Assembly (NCBI GenBank): GCA_023055355.1 | Contig: JALJCS010000009.1 | Span: 26,375,001-26,439,000 of the forward strand | From: Agelaius tricolor | Lineage: Eukaryota > Chordata > Aves > Passeriformes > Icteridae | Direction of reading: 5' to 3' | DNA length: 64,000 nucleotides | Part shown: positions 25,815 to 37,940 of the stretch, piece by piece | How positions within the stretch are numbered: position 1 is the first letter of the stretch | How the letters are laid out: each line of letters begins with the position of its first letter | Translations under genes and position numbers: made by a program | The notes under the pieces: generated by a model | What the model was told of the DNA's origin: nothing | What the model saw: only the letters and a program-made list of their open reading frames with translations | The model's database searches: none

Positions 25815-25985
25815 GGTCTGGGTTCCTGGCTTAAGACTCGGGCTTCATGAAGTTCTCTGCCATGAATAGCATATTTGACTTTAAGGAAAAATTGCTCGCT
25901 CTTTGTTTCCTATCTGTGCAACAAGAATAATACCATGTGCTGTCATCATGAATATTTGCAAAGGTATGTACATGGAGAATTCCAA
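25815..25985 (+). repeat. MIR-like SINE relic
   Basis: A GGTCTGGGTTCCTGGC block, a degraded middle, then CTCTTTGTTTCCTATCTGTG and ACAAGAATAATACC follow the forward MIR order (TGGGTTC, then CCTCAGTTTCCTCATCTGTAAA, then ATAATAATACC). Confidence 0.55.
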
Positions 25986-28900
25986 AATGCAGCCATCGGG
26001 ATTATAAATAATATCTAAAGTAATAATTTCAGATGGTAAGTGCCAGTTTTCCCATTGGCTGTTTGGTTTGACAATAAATGCCAGTGTCAGTAGTTTTATA
26101 AACTTTGGTGTAGTTATTCTGGGTTTACATCAGAAAACAGAAGGTGGCTTAGACATGAATTTCCTCTTTGAAATAACTGAAGTGACATCAGTGGAATTAT
26201 ACAGGAATGATTTTGGCATTGATACTGCTGAAAGAAATAGTGCTCTCTGAGTGCTTTGGCCTCATACAAAGTGAGCTGTATTAGTAGTAGAGGAGTTCAA
26301 AGCTTCTTTGGAATTGTAGTCTCCTCTTTACCATTTTAAGTTTTCAAGTACTCTAGCTAGCAAGTACTGTTTCTGGAAGAACTTCCAGGATTCAAAACTG
26401 TGTGTCTCCCACCCCATAGTAACTGTGCACTCAACTTGCCTAATTTCCCATATGACTTTCAGCATATCCGTTTGACTAAAGCTTAAGAAAGTGGAAGTTT
26501 TAAAGCATTTTTGTAGCAAACTCCAGTCAGACATCTAGGCTGCTTTTCTTATACATAACACTTTCTATTTCCAGACACTGTAAATATTGGCCTTCAGAAT
26601 AGCTTTGTGCAGTGTTTACCCACATCACTTTATGGAAGATGAAGAAAGCAGAAAATACCCACTGTTTCCAAAACTGGTGATAATTTTTAACTGCTTGTAT
26701 TTTTGTATGCATCTTTTGAGACCCTGAGGCTTTATTTCCACCACCACTGGTTCTGTACACTTCCCTCTCTCACTGGTGCTGGATGTAAGTTGCAGTCATT
26801 AAGTGTAAGTACCTCACGGTAGATATTAAACACTGTCAAAACTTGTGTAGAAGTTACAGCTTTTAGGTGCAGCAAAAACAAGGCAAAGTTCTGGGAAACA
26901 GGTTGGAAGTGCCTGAAGGTTGGGCCTCTAGAAAAACTGTCATTCTTCTCTATTTTTAAATGTACCAGAATGAAATTAGGGATTGAAATGGCAGGTGCTG
27001 CTATTCTTCTGTTAAAAGCAGCAATATCTGTTTTGTTAAGCAGTTTTCTGTTTCATAATTTTAAAGTAAATAAATAAAATACTTGTGTTGTTTAGGTGGA
27101 GTTTAAATGTGGGTTCCAGATTGTCTCCAAAACAATTTGTAGGACTTCTCCCCATTGTAGTGTGTGAATAACACCCACTGAACTCAATGTGAGGGTTTTT
27201 ATATCGTGTGGCTGAAAAGAAGAGTCCCTATTTATAGCATTCAAACGTTGGCAGGTGCAAGACTGGTGAGAAATGTTAGTCTCACACATACAAACTAGTT
27301 GTTTAGGAGAGACTTCTACATGGTGGGAGCTGCTCCTCGCTGGGCCGCTAGAATCAACAGCGTTGCTCAGTGGCTGAGCAACAGATCTTCTTGTTGAGAT
27401 CAATCAGCTTGCATTTCCAGGAGGGTGTGTAACGAAGAAGGGCCTGATGGTGCTGATTGCAGTAATATACTTAGCTATGGCAGCCTTAGCTATTATTTAT
27501 AGAAGTGCTAATTATATCAATAGAAATAGCAATATTAATACTGTTAAGTGTCAGAATCCACGCTTGACAGCATGAACTAAACACAGCTACTGTGAAACAA
27601 AGCAGCCAGCTTGTCTCCCTTGTCAAACCACCAATATGCATTTCAGGAAGAGTACACACCCACCTTAATTGCTTGGGGTCTCACCATTTTTGCTCATCTT
27701 GTTATATCACTATCATTTCAAGCTGAAAACTCACAAGACCGGCTGTTCCCATGAAGTGTAGACTGTATTCAAAGTCAGTCTGGAAAATTCAAACTGTGAC
27801 TAAAAGTGTTACAGTGGATTCCAGTTTAAAGCTGTCATCCTACAATGCTGGAGACTGCAAGTGTCTTGAAGTTCAGAATCTGATCCAAACTTTTTTTTTT
27901 TTTAGTCTGTATCCTACCACTTCTTGTTTACAACGTAGTTGGTGAGGACTCACGTAGATTTCAGTACCCACAGTTACCTTCAGACTACGTTACAGCCAGC
28001 CTTAATTGGCATCTTTTAAAGGGCAGAAAGCATATTACCAAAAAATAAACAAAACTAAAAGAAAACAAGAGCATATTGAGACTTATTGTCTGGCTGCTTT
28101 TTTAACATTTAAAATATGCTTGATTTCCTGTCACAGTTCTTGTTACATCTGCCTACCTCTTGTGACAGAGTTTTAGACTGACTTCCCACAGGAGCTTACA
28201 AATCAAGCAGGTTAATGTCTTCATTAAAACTGAATAACAGTTTACTTTGGGAAAAAAACATATTAAATATTTCAGGATATTGAACACCAAACTACTATTA
28301 AGCTTTAACTAATGCATTTACTTTGCTGACACTTGCTCTCCGATGGGACATGTAGCTCCAGTTAATGTCACTTGAAGTGATGTTTAAGACTTCATGAGAA
28401 AGTGTTTCCAACCCCTTCTAGATGATTTTACTCTAATTCTATCACTCTGTACTTGAGAAAAAGTTTTAAATAAGTTATTTCAGCAACTTGCCGTCCTTAT
28501 TTTGGAAGTGTACTGGGTATAAATGTCTCCTTTAGAGTTTTAAATAATCCTTTCTATGTCCTAGATACATGTGGTGCATTGTGTAAAGACAGTGACAGGC
28601 TGTTGGCCTCTGGACATATAAAGAATGTCCCTTAGCATGCTTTGCCTTTGGGAGGAAAATACAAGGATTGTTGCAAACAGGAAAGATTTGGGTTTTGTCA
28701 CCCATGATTGCAATCTACCTTAAGGCATGACTGATTTAGTGGATCAGGTGGATAGAAATACAGGCACATGGCCAGCAGGTCAAGGTTTCTCAGCTGGCAA
28801 GTTTAGATATTCTGCATGGGCCACTGTTACTGCAGAACTGTGGACTTCTGTCGTTCCCACTCTCTGTAGAATCCATTTGCAGTGATGCCATGTGGGACAC

Positions 28901-29818
28901 AGGGGCATCCTATCAGTAATAGGAATGGGGTTTGTTTGGGTTTCTTTTGTTCATGTTGCACTGCAAATTCTGTTGGTGTAATTTGCTTTATCAGCTCTTT
29001 TGTTTTTGTTGGGATTTTTTTTGACCTCTTCATTTGGCAATCCTACAGTTTACTTATCTATTATCAGAGCTATGTCAGACAGTGATGCGTCATTCTTTCT
29101 GGATCCGACTGCAGCAGCATCCCAGTACATGATGCAATCAAGCTACATTCCTCCACTGGCGGATTCAGACCAATCCTTTTGAAGCTTGTTAATGTATCCA
29201 AAATCAAAGCCACTTTCAGTTCTACGCTGTAAGAATACTGATACTTTGTTGTAACCCTTCCCATCATCGGTCTGTAATAATCCTGGAGTTCTTCTGACAT
29301 CTATTTAAACTCTGTGAACAGGTGATCTGTGAGTAAATCTCCCTGAGGAGTTGCAAACTTTCTTGAATTATTTACATATACTGTCAGAATTCTGTCTTGC
29401 ATTGCATACTGGGCTGATTGCATAGATGATACAATATGATGCAGAAAGAAATGGAGGATGTGCCTAGAACATAAAGATATGCCTTAGACTCATGAATATA
29501 TTGCATAAAAATAATTCCTACTGTAATGGTTCTGGCTTTTGCTGTGTTGACTTCAGGGAAAAAAATTGTCCACAAAACTTAGGATCTTGGTTATACCGAG
29601 AAAGAAATTGTTGAGAAAGATGAATGGCTTAGAGAATTACTTATGCAATAGCTTGAAAATAAAAAGCTTGGTTTAACTACTAGTGGGTATCTGAAAGACA
29701 TCATTGCTCAGTGGTGATGTTCTGGAATATAATGAGCACTAGCTCATCTCATTTGGCAAACGTGGTAATTCCTGGTAGGACAGGAGATAATTAACAAGTG
29801 CACATAGAATATGAATTG

Positions 29819-29862
29819 TTTTGGTTTTTTTGTTTTTGTTTTTGTTTTTTTTTTTTTATTTT
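29819..29862. repeat. T-rich low-complexity tract
   Basis: Repeated TTTTTG units end in a 14-T run. It may be the remnant of a retroposon A-tail on the minus strand, but no element body is recognisable beside it. Confidence 0.85.
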
Positions 29863-30882
29863 AACTCATGGTCACAATGCATTTAAGTTCAGTGGAGTAG
29901 AAAAATATAATTATTAGTTTTAGTAGAATAATTCTGTGGGGCACTCCACTTTTTGAATAAACAAATACAGATCAATATTTTCTTGAATTTACTGGTCACG
30001 CATATTTATTCACTATATTGCCATTCACTCCCTTTAAGTAGTTCCACATCACATTTTTTGGAATTTTACATTTGTGATTTGAAAACAAAAATTGTTGTGC
30101 CTAATCCTGTCTTGCAAGATAAATATGACAGACCTGTTTTTGTTACCATGGTGGCTGAGTACTTGTACTCTTGTGGTGCAAATACATACTCAGGTTCATG
30201 ATTTGCTTTCTGAAAGTCCTTGTGGACATTTGTTAAAGCTTTGCATTGTTAAAGCTTTTGTTCCAGTAAATTGTAACATTTTGGTCAGAGGGTGTTGACT
30301 TAAATGGAACAGAAGTTACAAAAAAACCAAGGACTGAGATGAAGAGGGTTAATAATTCCCCTTTTTCAGTGATGGCTCATCTTGGTGCCACTGGGAGACA
30401 TTCACCCAGCCTTGCTGTCCAGCCCCAGTTGTGTGGATGCCATTCACTTGGGCTGACAATGTGGTGCTTTTTAACTGGGCAGCACTGCTCCTGGTCAGCA
30501 TGATAACCTGGACCTGACCTGAGAAGCACGTTAACTCCAGATTCCCAATTAGTATTGATGTTATTTGCATGTGTACATTCTAACAGGAACTGGGGAGCCT
30601 CAGATGAGATCAGTGCCCCATCCACTGCTGTAAAAGCAGTGCTGCCTCAGGAAGCTTTTAGTTAAAAAGGCAAGTCAGGAGAGAGGTGAGAGGAACAAAA
30701 TGTTAGAATTTCCACTGTTGTGGTTGCAGACCAAGACACAGGGTAAAATTGCATGATTTTATTGGGATAATCCAGGGAAAGGAAATAGAGATTTTCAGAG
30801 ACAACTAACTCCCACTAAAGCAAGTATGGGAGTGATGTGCCAACCTGCCATTTGTGCCTTTGAAAATGTCTCCAGGGAGTCT

Positions 30883-30948
30883 ATTGTAGAGCCAAGCATT
30901 GAACTCTGATCTTCAGTCCCCCACCAGACAATCGCTCCTTTCTGCTTT
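30883..30948 (-). repeat. MIR/LF-type SINE relic (3' part)
   Basis: AGAGCCAAGCATTGAACTCT, then TCTTCAGTCCCCCACCAGAC, then CGCTCCTTTCTGCTT follow the reverse-complement SINE order (GCAGAGCTGGGAATAGAACC, CCTGACTCCCAGCCC, GCTCTAACCACTAGACC) with many substitutions. Confidence 0.5.
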
Positions 30949-31440
30949 AAGTGTTTTTAATTGAAAAATACCATCTGAACAGTGTCTGTAAAGAATTAGT
31001 TTTCCTCAGAACCTCCAAAAGAAAAGCAAAATGATGTGCTGCAGCAATAAATTAACCAGGGATCAAAATAAAAACCACAGTCTTGTTATGAAAACCAGAA
31101 CTGGTGGGTAAATACTGTGAATTTATGACACCACTGGAAAAATAAATTCACTCTGGTAAATGTTAATACTTTTAGAACTAAAGATTTTTAGTTTAATTAT
31201 TAAACTATTCAAAACTCTTCTAAGCAGACTTTACATGCAAAAGCTACAGAATGTTTAAAAAAACATACAGAAGTTCACCCCTTGCTTTTCTGCAGGCACT
31301 GTTTATATCTATGTCGGTGTTTGTTTCAGAGAAGAGAATAAAAGTCCACATGACACTATCTTACTCTCCCCAAACAGCAGTAACACTCTTCCTTTTATAT
31401 AGGGTTGTACGTATATTCACTCACACGTTCTCATCACTTT

Positions 31441-31515
31441 GTTAGGAGGTAGACTCTTTTCCCATTTTGCAGGTTGGGAAACCCTGGCAGAACTCAAGGT
31501 TACACAAATGCAGAG
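31441..31515 (-). repeat. MIR-like SINE relic
   Basis: TTAGGAGGTAGACTCTTTTC, then CCCATTTTGCAGGTTGGGAA and ACCCTGGCAG, then AACTCAAGGTTACACA match the order of reverse-complement MIR (GAGGTAGGTACTATT, CCCATTTTACAGATGGGGAA, CTGAGGC, AAGGTCACACA). Confidence 0.65.
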
Positions 31516-34269
31516 AAATCGTGAGAGTCAGATTACGCTGCTGGAGTGACCCATGTTCAGGCCACTCCAACACGTCCCCTAATAATATTTTACAAGCCTG
31601 AGCCATCTGTGTGTGATGAGATCAGAAGTAAGGAAGTCTGTAGTTGCCAAGAGAATTTTAGCAAGCAGAATTGTACAACTACAAAGAAATCCTACAGCAT
31701 CAACAAAGCAAGCTCAGAGAAATATTCACACTTAGCTGTTTTTGACTCTTTTAATTGGAGAGTGTTCTTGTTAAATTTTAAGGGTTTCTTCTTCCTGTTG
31801 CACACCTAATTATTGATCATATTGTGAGCTTTGCATACATTATTAGGAGTCTCCAAAATGGCTAATTCCATATTTTGCAAAAGCAAGAAGACACTACTGC
31901 TGCATCTCTCAGTGCACATGGAGGGGTAGTCAACCCCTACATCTTGGCTGCATCCCAGTGATTTGGCTTCCTTCTCTTCACAAACACACACACAAACACA
32001 AAAGCTCGGAGGTACCCCAAACAAGAGACCCCCTGAGAATTCCCTGCCTACTTCTGATCCGTGGCCTTCTTGCTGTGTGTGGACTTCACATCAGTGAGAT
32101 CAGGTACTACTTACATCTTCCTTCTTTTAATTTGTGTAAGATGAACTTCACAAAAACAAATGAATACAAGGTATAGGTCTTTCAAATGCTCTCAGCATCA
32201 GTTTCACTCTTCTCCTTTTGAACACAACTGGGACTTGACTTGACTGCAGGTGGAATTAAGCCCACATTGAGCATTTTCAACGCATGCAGTCATAGAAGAA
32301 TTTATAATCCTACAAAAGGGATTCTGAAGCTCATCAAAGGATATGAATATTTTGCTTTCAATAATGGCTCTGATTCTAAAACAGAAAGCTGCTTTCTTGG
32401 TTACTATGGGTTAAGTTCAACTAGGCTTTTTCCCAGTTTGTTTTATTAGAAAATGGTATTTATTTGACTGTGGTATGCTACCTAAAATTGTTATAATTTG
32501 TTTCTTTATTTCCATAAACATTTCTCTGTTTGTTTTGGAAGAGTGGTTACTTAAGGAAAAAAAAAAAACCAACAAAGTAAGCTTAAAAATATATTGCTTG
32601 ACTCCCATATCAAATTTTCTCTTGTAATCAGTGTATATAGTTTTCCTATAGCACCAATCTAAAAAAAATAAGGCAAACAAAAGAAAAGAGAGAGAAGAGA
32701 GGCATTAGAATCTATTTTCAGGATGGCATATCAGACTACAGGCACTTATGGGGTAGAACAGTTTTATTATTTTGGGCAGTACAGTGGAACTTATGAGAAG
32801 CTTTCTTTTTTTATACAAAGTTAGTTCAGAGTAGATTAAAGTTTATTTCAAACTCAGCATATTTGACCTCAAGCATCATAAGAGTCATGTAGAATTGGCT
32901 CATGCTATTAAATTCCTACAGCGAACTCCATAATAATGATTAATTTCTTTCATAAACTCTCTTCATAATTAATACAGGTTTCATTGTGGGCACTGCTATT
33001 CTCATATTGATTATCTCTACAATTTAGATTGGACTCGTAAAATGATGTCTTTGTTTACTCTGATGGCCAGACATTTATTTTACTTGGATAACTCTCATCA
33101 TTTGCAAACTGGACTGGGGATATTACTATCATAGAAATTACAAATATTTCAGACCTAATCCATGCAAGAGCAGGGATAATTCTTTGGCACCTGAGATTAA
33201 TAATACTTTGGTGTTTTCTGATGCTTCTCATCTGAGAATCTGAGTTCTTCATGAACAATTAATTAAGCTTTAAGATACCCTTCTGAAATAGGAAAGCATT
33301 AGTAGCCTCCTGCACTGGATAAACTCCTATTTAGAGATGTTGACTGACTTAGTTCAAGTCACCTGTCAAGTTGTCTACCTTCAAGTTGGATATAACCCAT
33401 ATTTGCTGATTACCTATCTTACCCTTCAGTTCTGAGTTTTTCTCACCTGGCTGGACAATTTTTGATGTGGCATAGTTCCCTTTGGCAAAATATGCATTTT
33501 AAAAAATTGTAATTGCTGGATATGCTTTAGCTGCTGGAACAAATGTAGACACTTCTTGTTGCTTGTTTCTTTTCAAAAATAATTTAATTTTTTTTCTAAG
33601 AGTCTTTTCTAAACTACAGTAAAATCTGTAGACTTCTAAGACTCTAATAATCCTGTGTAAAAAAACCTCAAAACATGACTTTCACGTTTCAGACTTCAGG
33701 AGAAGCAGCTTAAATTGGAAAAGCCAAAAATAGCAAATGATGGTATGGAGAAGGTAAAGAGCCACAAACCAAATTTTGTAACATTACCCTGTGCACTCCA
33801 TCTAATGTTGTGCAACAGGTGAGCCTTTCTCTTGGTCAGTCTTGTATATGTTAATAATGTAAATCCACTTTATTGCAATATTAGAGGAAACCCTTCTCAT
33901 ATAACTGAGAGATCCCAAGGATAGAGGCAGTACATTTTGTTTAGTTCTGTTGCCCAGACCCTGGAGGGTCCCGAGCCCCGTGGGAGCTGCTGAGCTCTCC
34001 TTGTTTTGTTAACTTCAGAGAGTGCTGGGGGGAAGTTGCAGTGACTGGCAGAAGTTAATCTTTGGAAAGCCTTGGAGACAAACAGGAATTCCATTTTTTT
34101 AGTTGAATTCAGCCATCCTGCTGTTGCCAAACCTACAAGCAGAAGGAAATGTGGATGTAAAAAGCAGCACGTATATACATATTAATGCTTCCAGTACAAC
34201 ATCCCCCATGCCTGAGGACAGTAAGTGCAACTGAGGACATGGTGAGGTTTACAAGAGTACCTCACATGT

Positions 34270-34640
34270 TGAGATGCTTTATAGTCCCCCCTGTGAATAG
34301 CCTAGCGAAAACCATATGTGAAATATAAATATACTGGGACTTAAAAATGGAGCTGCATTCCAGCCTTTTAAGTTAATTTTGTAACATGCAGCATCTGAGG
34401 GCTTAATATGTGTTGTATCCAATGCTAGCTGAATACTGCAGGGCTTAATAAATGCAGTGTGTAGTGGAGACACCAGAGGGTCTGATGGAAGACGTGAGAG
34501 GAGGAGAAGAAGATGGCGGAAATAGCACATTTTAGTGAAAGAGCAAATCCGGTTCGAACCAACTGCGTGCTTGCTTCCTTCAGTCCGAAGGCAACAATGA
34601 ACTCCCGTTGTCATGCTGACTCAGTTGTCAGTGACTCACT
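34270..34640. promoter_or_regulatory. Motif-dense candidate regulatory element
   Basis: This stretch reads unlike its AT-rich surroundings and clusters several factor-binding words. The 11-mer AGGGCTTAATA occurs twice (34398-34408 and 34440-34450). ACACCAGAGGGT (34470-34481) is CTCF-like with mismatches at both ends. AAGATGGCGGA (34510-34520) is YY1-like. GGTTCGAACC (34551-34560) is a perfect 10-bp palindrome. Two AP-1 heptamers TGACTCA lie 15 bp apart (34617-34623 and 34632-34638). The clustering suggests an enhancer or a minor promoter, but conservation was not tested. No coding frame of note runs through it. Confidence 0.4.
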
Positions 34641-35552
34641 TTATCAGTCTCAAAATTGTCCAGCATTTCATCAGACCTGGATTACACAATGGGTTTTTCC
34701 TTTTCCCCCCTTTTTTTTCCCAATACACTTTTAGTATTAATAGGCCTGTAAATCATCTGATGTTAACATGTTTCCTCATTAACTTCTACTTTTTTAATTA
34801 TAAGATTAATAATCATACAACTTCCCAAAGAGGGAAGTGCAGTAATCCCAACTTGACTTGAAATTCTCAAGGAAAAACTTTTGTAGTTATGTGACTCTCT
34901 CAGTTAAAAATAAGTTAAAGCCTTTTGTTACTTTCCACAGGATATTGGCATAGCTAACGTATGCTCACAATTGTTCAGCTGAGGTATGTGTTCTCTGTTG
35001 GGTGTGGAGAGAAAACTTGTATGTGGAAACAGCAGCCAATGTATCAAAGTTGAATTTTTCTCCCCAGCATCACTTTTTTAGGGTTTTTTCTGCAAAAGCC
35101 TATTGGAGGAAACACTCAAATGCAGTATATTATCCACTAAAACAGCATACATAAATTATGTGATGTATTTTATGGGTATATTTATCCCTTGAACACAAAA
35201 AGACACGTTACCTAAAATGCAAAGTGTGTGATTCTGTACTTAAAAACATCTTCACAGTCTCTGTAGTTTGTGAAAAAATTTAGGTCTATGAGGCTTTATA
35301 TCTAACTCTGCATATTAGTGCGCTTCACTAGATTCTTTGATTTTAGCACCTATGCTGTTACACAGTTTCAATGAAAGTGATATGAATAAACTAAAAATGT
35401 GTAAAAAGTGATGCTGAGTTGGCTGGACAGCAATGCATCTGTTCTAAAATCCAGTGTTTCTAAGTTCAGCCATATTGTCTGCCCTAATTTAACATCTGTA
35501 TTTTCCACCTGCAGGATAAAATTATTTGTGTTCAATCAAATCAATTTTTTAA

Positions 35553-36614
35553 TCACATATTGAGGGCAAAATATGTGTCTTCAGTTTTTAGTCTTAGAAT
35601 GTTGGCGATACCTGGAATATGTTCGATGATGTCTTATCCTGGGTTTAATCCCATCCGTCTGTGTTTTGAATCCATCCTGGTGGCTATGAAATGGAAAGCT
35701 TCCAAGAGTCTTTGAATAATTTTTTAATTTTGTTCTTCAGTGGTTCTAGTTCTTTGTTGTTAATTAGATCAAACCACATTTCCACTGAGGCTGTAATGGT
35801 AGTGTCATCAGCCTGTAATCTGTCAAGTCCCTCTGAAACCTCCTTCAACTGCTTTTGTAAATTTAGTACCTCTCTGTAAAGTTCCTTGCAGAGAAAAATG
35901 TGTGCTATTTTTTGATCAAAGTCCTTCTTGTTCTCAGTGCAAATTTCAAGACACTTGTTGATGCAAATGCAGAATCACGTGTTCCTGAGAGGAACACTGA
36001 GTGTCTCTGGGAACCAGGGGCACTTTTTCACTCAGGTTACCCTTTTTCACTGGAGTTATCCAGCCTGCTGGTAATAGCAGTTTTGTCTTTAGGCTCTAAA
36101 GTACAGGTTGGGAAGAATCTGGCCATTACTTTTCACTTAGTGTGTCTGAAATACAGCACTGAGCAGCCATACATCAGAAGGAGAAGAAATAGTTTTAAAC
36201 ATTCTTGTTTCAAATTTGTTTTTTTCTGTTGAACCAAATAGTAAGGACAGCTTTCTCATGCATTTCTCATTGCTGGATATCTTTGGTAACATTGCACCAA
36301 TATCTGTGATTTTCATCCTTTTAAATAGCAGTATACAAAGACATACCTTTCATTTTCCATAAACTTGTGGTCATTAGATCATTTGTTGTGTTCATATAGC
36401 CAACCTGTACTAATGTCACTGTTCAATGCTGTTACTTTTTCTTTTATTATCCTCCAGCTTTTTCTCTCGGAGATTCTCGTAGTGGGCAGCTGAATTTACA
36501 AGTCTCTAAAAGAAATGTTTCAATCATTGCTATTAGTTGCTCCTTTTGTGTTCTACTGAAGGCAACATCATTAAGACAAAATAAGGTTGCATCTGTCTTG
36601 TTAAGCAGAGATTT
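35553..36614 (-). mobile_element. Decayed hAT-type transposase-like sequence
   Basis: Read on the minus strand, the core (about 35975 to 35684) is an open stretch of roughly 95 codons with no ATG at its start. It includes CLEICTENKKDFDQKIA, then LKEVSEGLDRLQADDTTI, then ASVEMWFDLINNKELEPL, closed by a stop. This order of a 'LxxxLDxLQxDxTTIxxxVEMWxDL' block before a short basic linker is what hAT transposases show in their C-terminal half. One frameshift later (about 35693 down to 35553) the reading resumes as HFIATRMDSKHRRMGLNPG, then IIEHIPGIANILR, resembling the hAT 'FLAxLLDPKYRGxxLxPxQ' block. Upstream, other open stretches (59 codons from 36316, 56 codons from 36614) are in different frames and may be more of the same ORF, with weaker support. 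Stops and frameshifts show it is not functional. It may be a dead element or a retrocopy of a domesticated hAT gene. Terminal repeats were not found. Confidence 0.55.
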
Positions 36615-37736
36615 TCTTTACAGCATAATCAACTGGTAAGCTTATTTCTGGGTCTTCAAGACACAAAGGTGTCTAATGTTTAAGAGCATCTAGGAGATTT
36701 GGAACACAGATTTAAATCATCATTGCAGCTATGTTTAATAATGATAATGACAGCATTAAAACATCTCACTTTCAGGATCATGAAACTCATCAGAGTCCTG
36801 CTTCAGTAGTTTCACTTAAAAGAACCTCTCATCTTGAAGAGTCTACAAAAATGAATTGTCTGCATTTTTTGAGATGGATATGAAGTCATCCTAACTTCTT
36901 GAACAATTTTGACAATGCCTACACTATACTGTTAAAGAATTACCTTGGGATTTGGTACTTGTTACTTTCTCCAACTTCTCTTGAAGTCAGATAAATGAAT
37001 ATTTTTATGTGTCTTAACCATTAAGCCCCAGTTTGTTATATTGGTATCTTTAATATTAACAATAAAGCAAGAAGCCTGCAGTCTGGATTTAACAGTTAGG
37101 ATGGAAAACCTGTGTGAGAGTGCTGGCTTTTGTTAGACTTGTTATAGACTACTCAGAACTGCTTTACTCATGTCACTTTCCTGTTGAGTCTTAGAATGTT
37201 TAAATTTCTCATTTGCAGATAGAAAATAGAGCCTGATTTTTCAAGCATCACTTCTTCCTATTCTTTGTTTTTTTCATGTAAACATTTCTAAGTGTCAGAT
37301 CCTGAATAGTCAGCACTGGACTGTTTCTGTATCTGACATTGTAAATATAGGTAACATGACTCATGGACTCTTTGCCAAACTATATATAAGCAACCCCTGC
37401 AGCAAAATGTTATAACATCTTCCCTGGGTCCATTGTGAGGGGCTGAGCAGGTCATCTTTAGTCAAATGTATTTCTGCTTTTGAAACACCTCTAGCTTTGT
37501 CTGTCAGCACTTTGTCTCACCAATCACATCTGTGTGAGTTTTGGTTTGGTGTTTACATGGGAGAGCATGGGGAGCACCTCTCTAAAAACCAGTGCAACTC
37601 AGATGCTTTCAGTTGCTGAAAAAAGAAAAATATGCTAATTTACCAGTACCATACAACTTGTGCTGCTTTTGTTCATATTTATCATATTTAGTGGTCCTTG
37701 ATAGTTCATTGCTTTTTTTTGCCTCTGAGGATTTTT

Positions 37737-37762
37737 TGTTTGTTTGTTTGTTTGTTTGTTTC
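37737..37762. repeat. (TTTG)n microsatellite
   Basis: About six TTTG units sit 50 bp upstream of the CR1 fragment. A simple tetranucleotide repeat. Confidence 0.9.
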
Positions 37763-37811
37763 AGTCTCTCTCACAACTGCAAAGTACTGTGCATCCATGT
37801 GCCAGTAGTGT

Positions 37812-37940
37812 GCAAGGCCAGGTTGGGTGAGGCTTTGAACAACCTAGTCTAGTGAAAGATGTCCCTGCCCAAGGCAGGGGGTTGGAACTGGATGATCTTT
37901 AAGGTCCCTTCCAACACAAACCATCCTTTTATTCTATGAT
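37812..37940 (+). mobile_element. CR1 LINE 3' fragment
   Basis: The sequence follows the avian CR1 3' UTR closely: GCAAGGCCAGGTTGGGTGAG, CAACCTAGTCTAGTG, GATGTCCCTGCCCAAGGCAG, GGGGTTGGAACTGGATGATC, TTTAAGGTCCCTTCCAACAC, and the ATTCTATGAT tail. Plus orientation and strongly 5'-truncated. This tail form is common in neoavian and especially songbird CR1 families and is the best single clue to the organism. The three or so substitutions from the family consensus suggest a moderate age. Confidence 0.95.

Larger units (their letters stand above)
22051..34260. other. AT-rich stretch downstream of the island, no recognisable exons
   Basis: The sequence is AT-rich with short frames only. It contains several old SINE relics, a polypyrimidine tract (22844-22893) and a T-rich run (29819-29862). 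A 36-codon piece at 29072-29182 reads smoothly but matches nothing I know. If the gene runs to the right of the island, this would be first-intron sequence. That is inference. Confidence 0.5.

Noticed and set aside
29072..29182. Short plus frame reading SDASFFLDPTAAASQYMM
   Set aside because: Looks protein-like but is only 36 codons, has no convincing splice sites and matches nothing I recognise.
34536..34565. GGTTCGAACC as a tRNA T-loop
   Set aside because: The B-box-like word is present but no cloverleaf can be drawn and no A box lies at the right distance.
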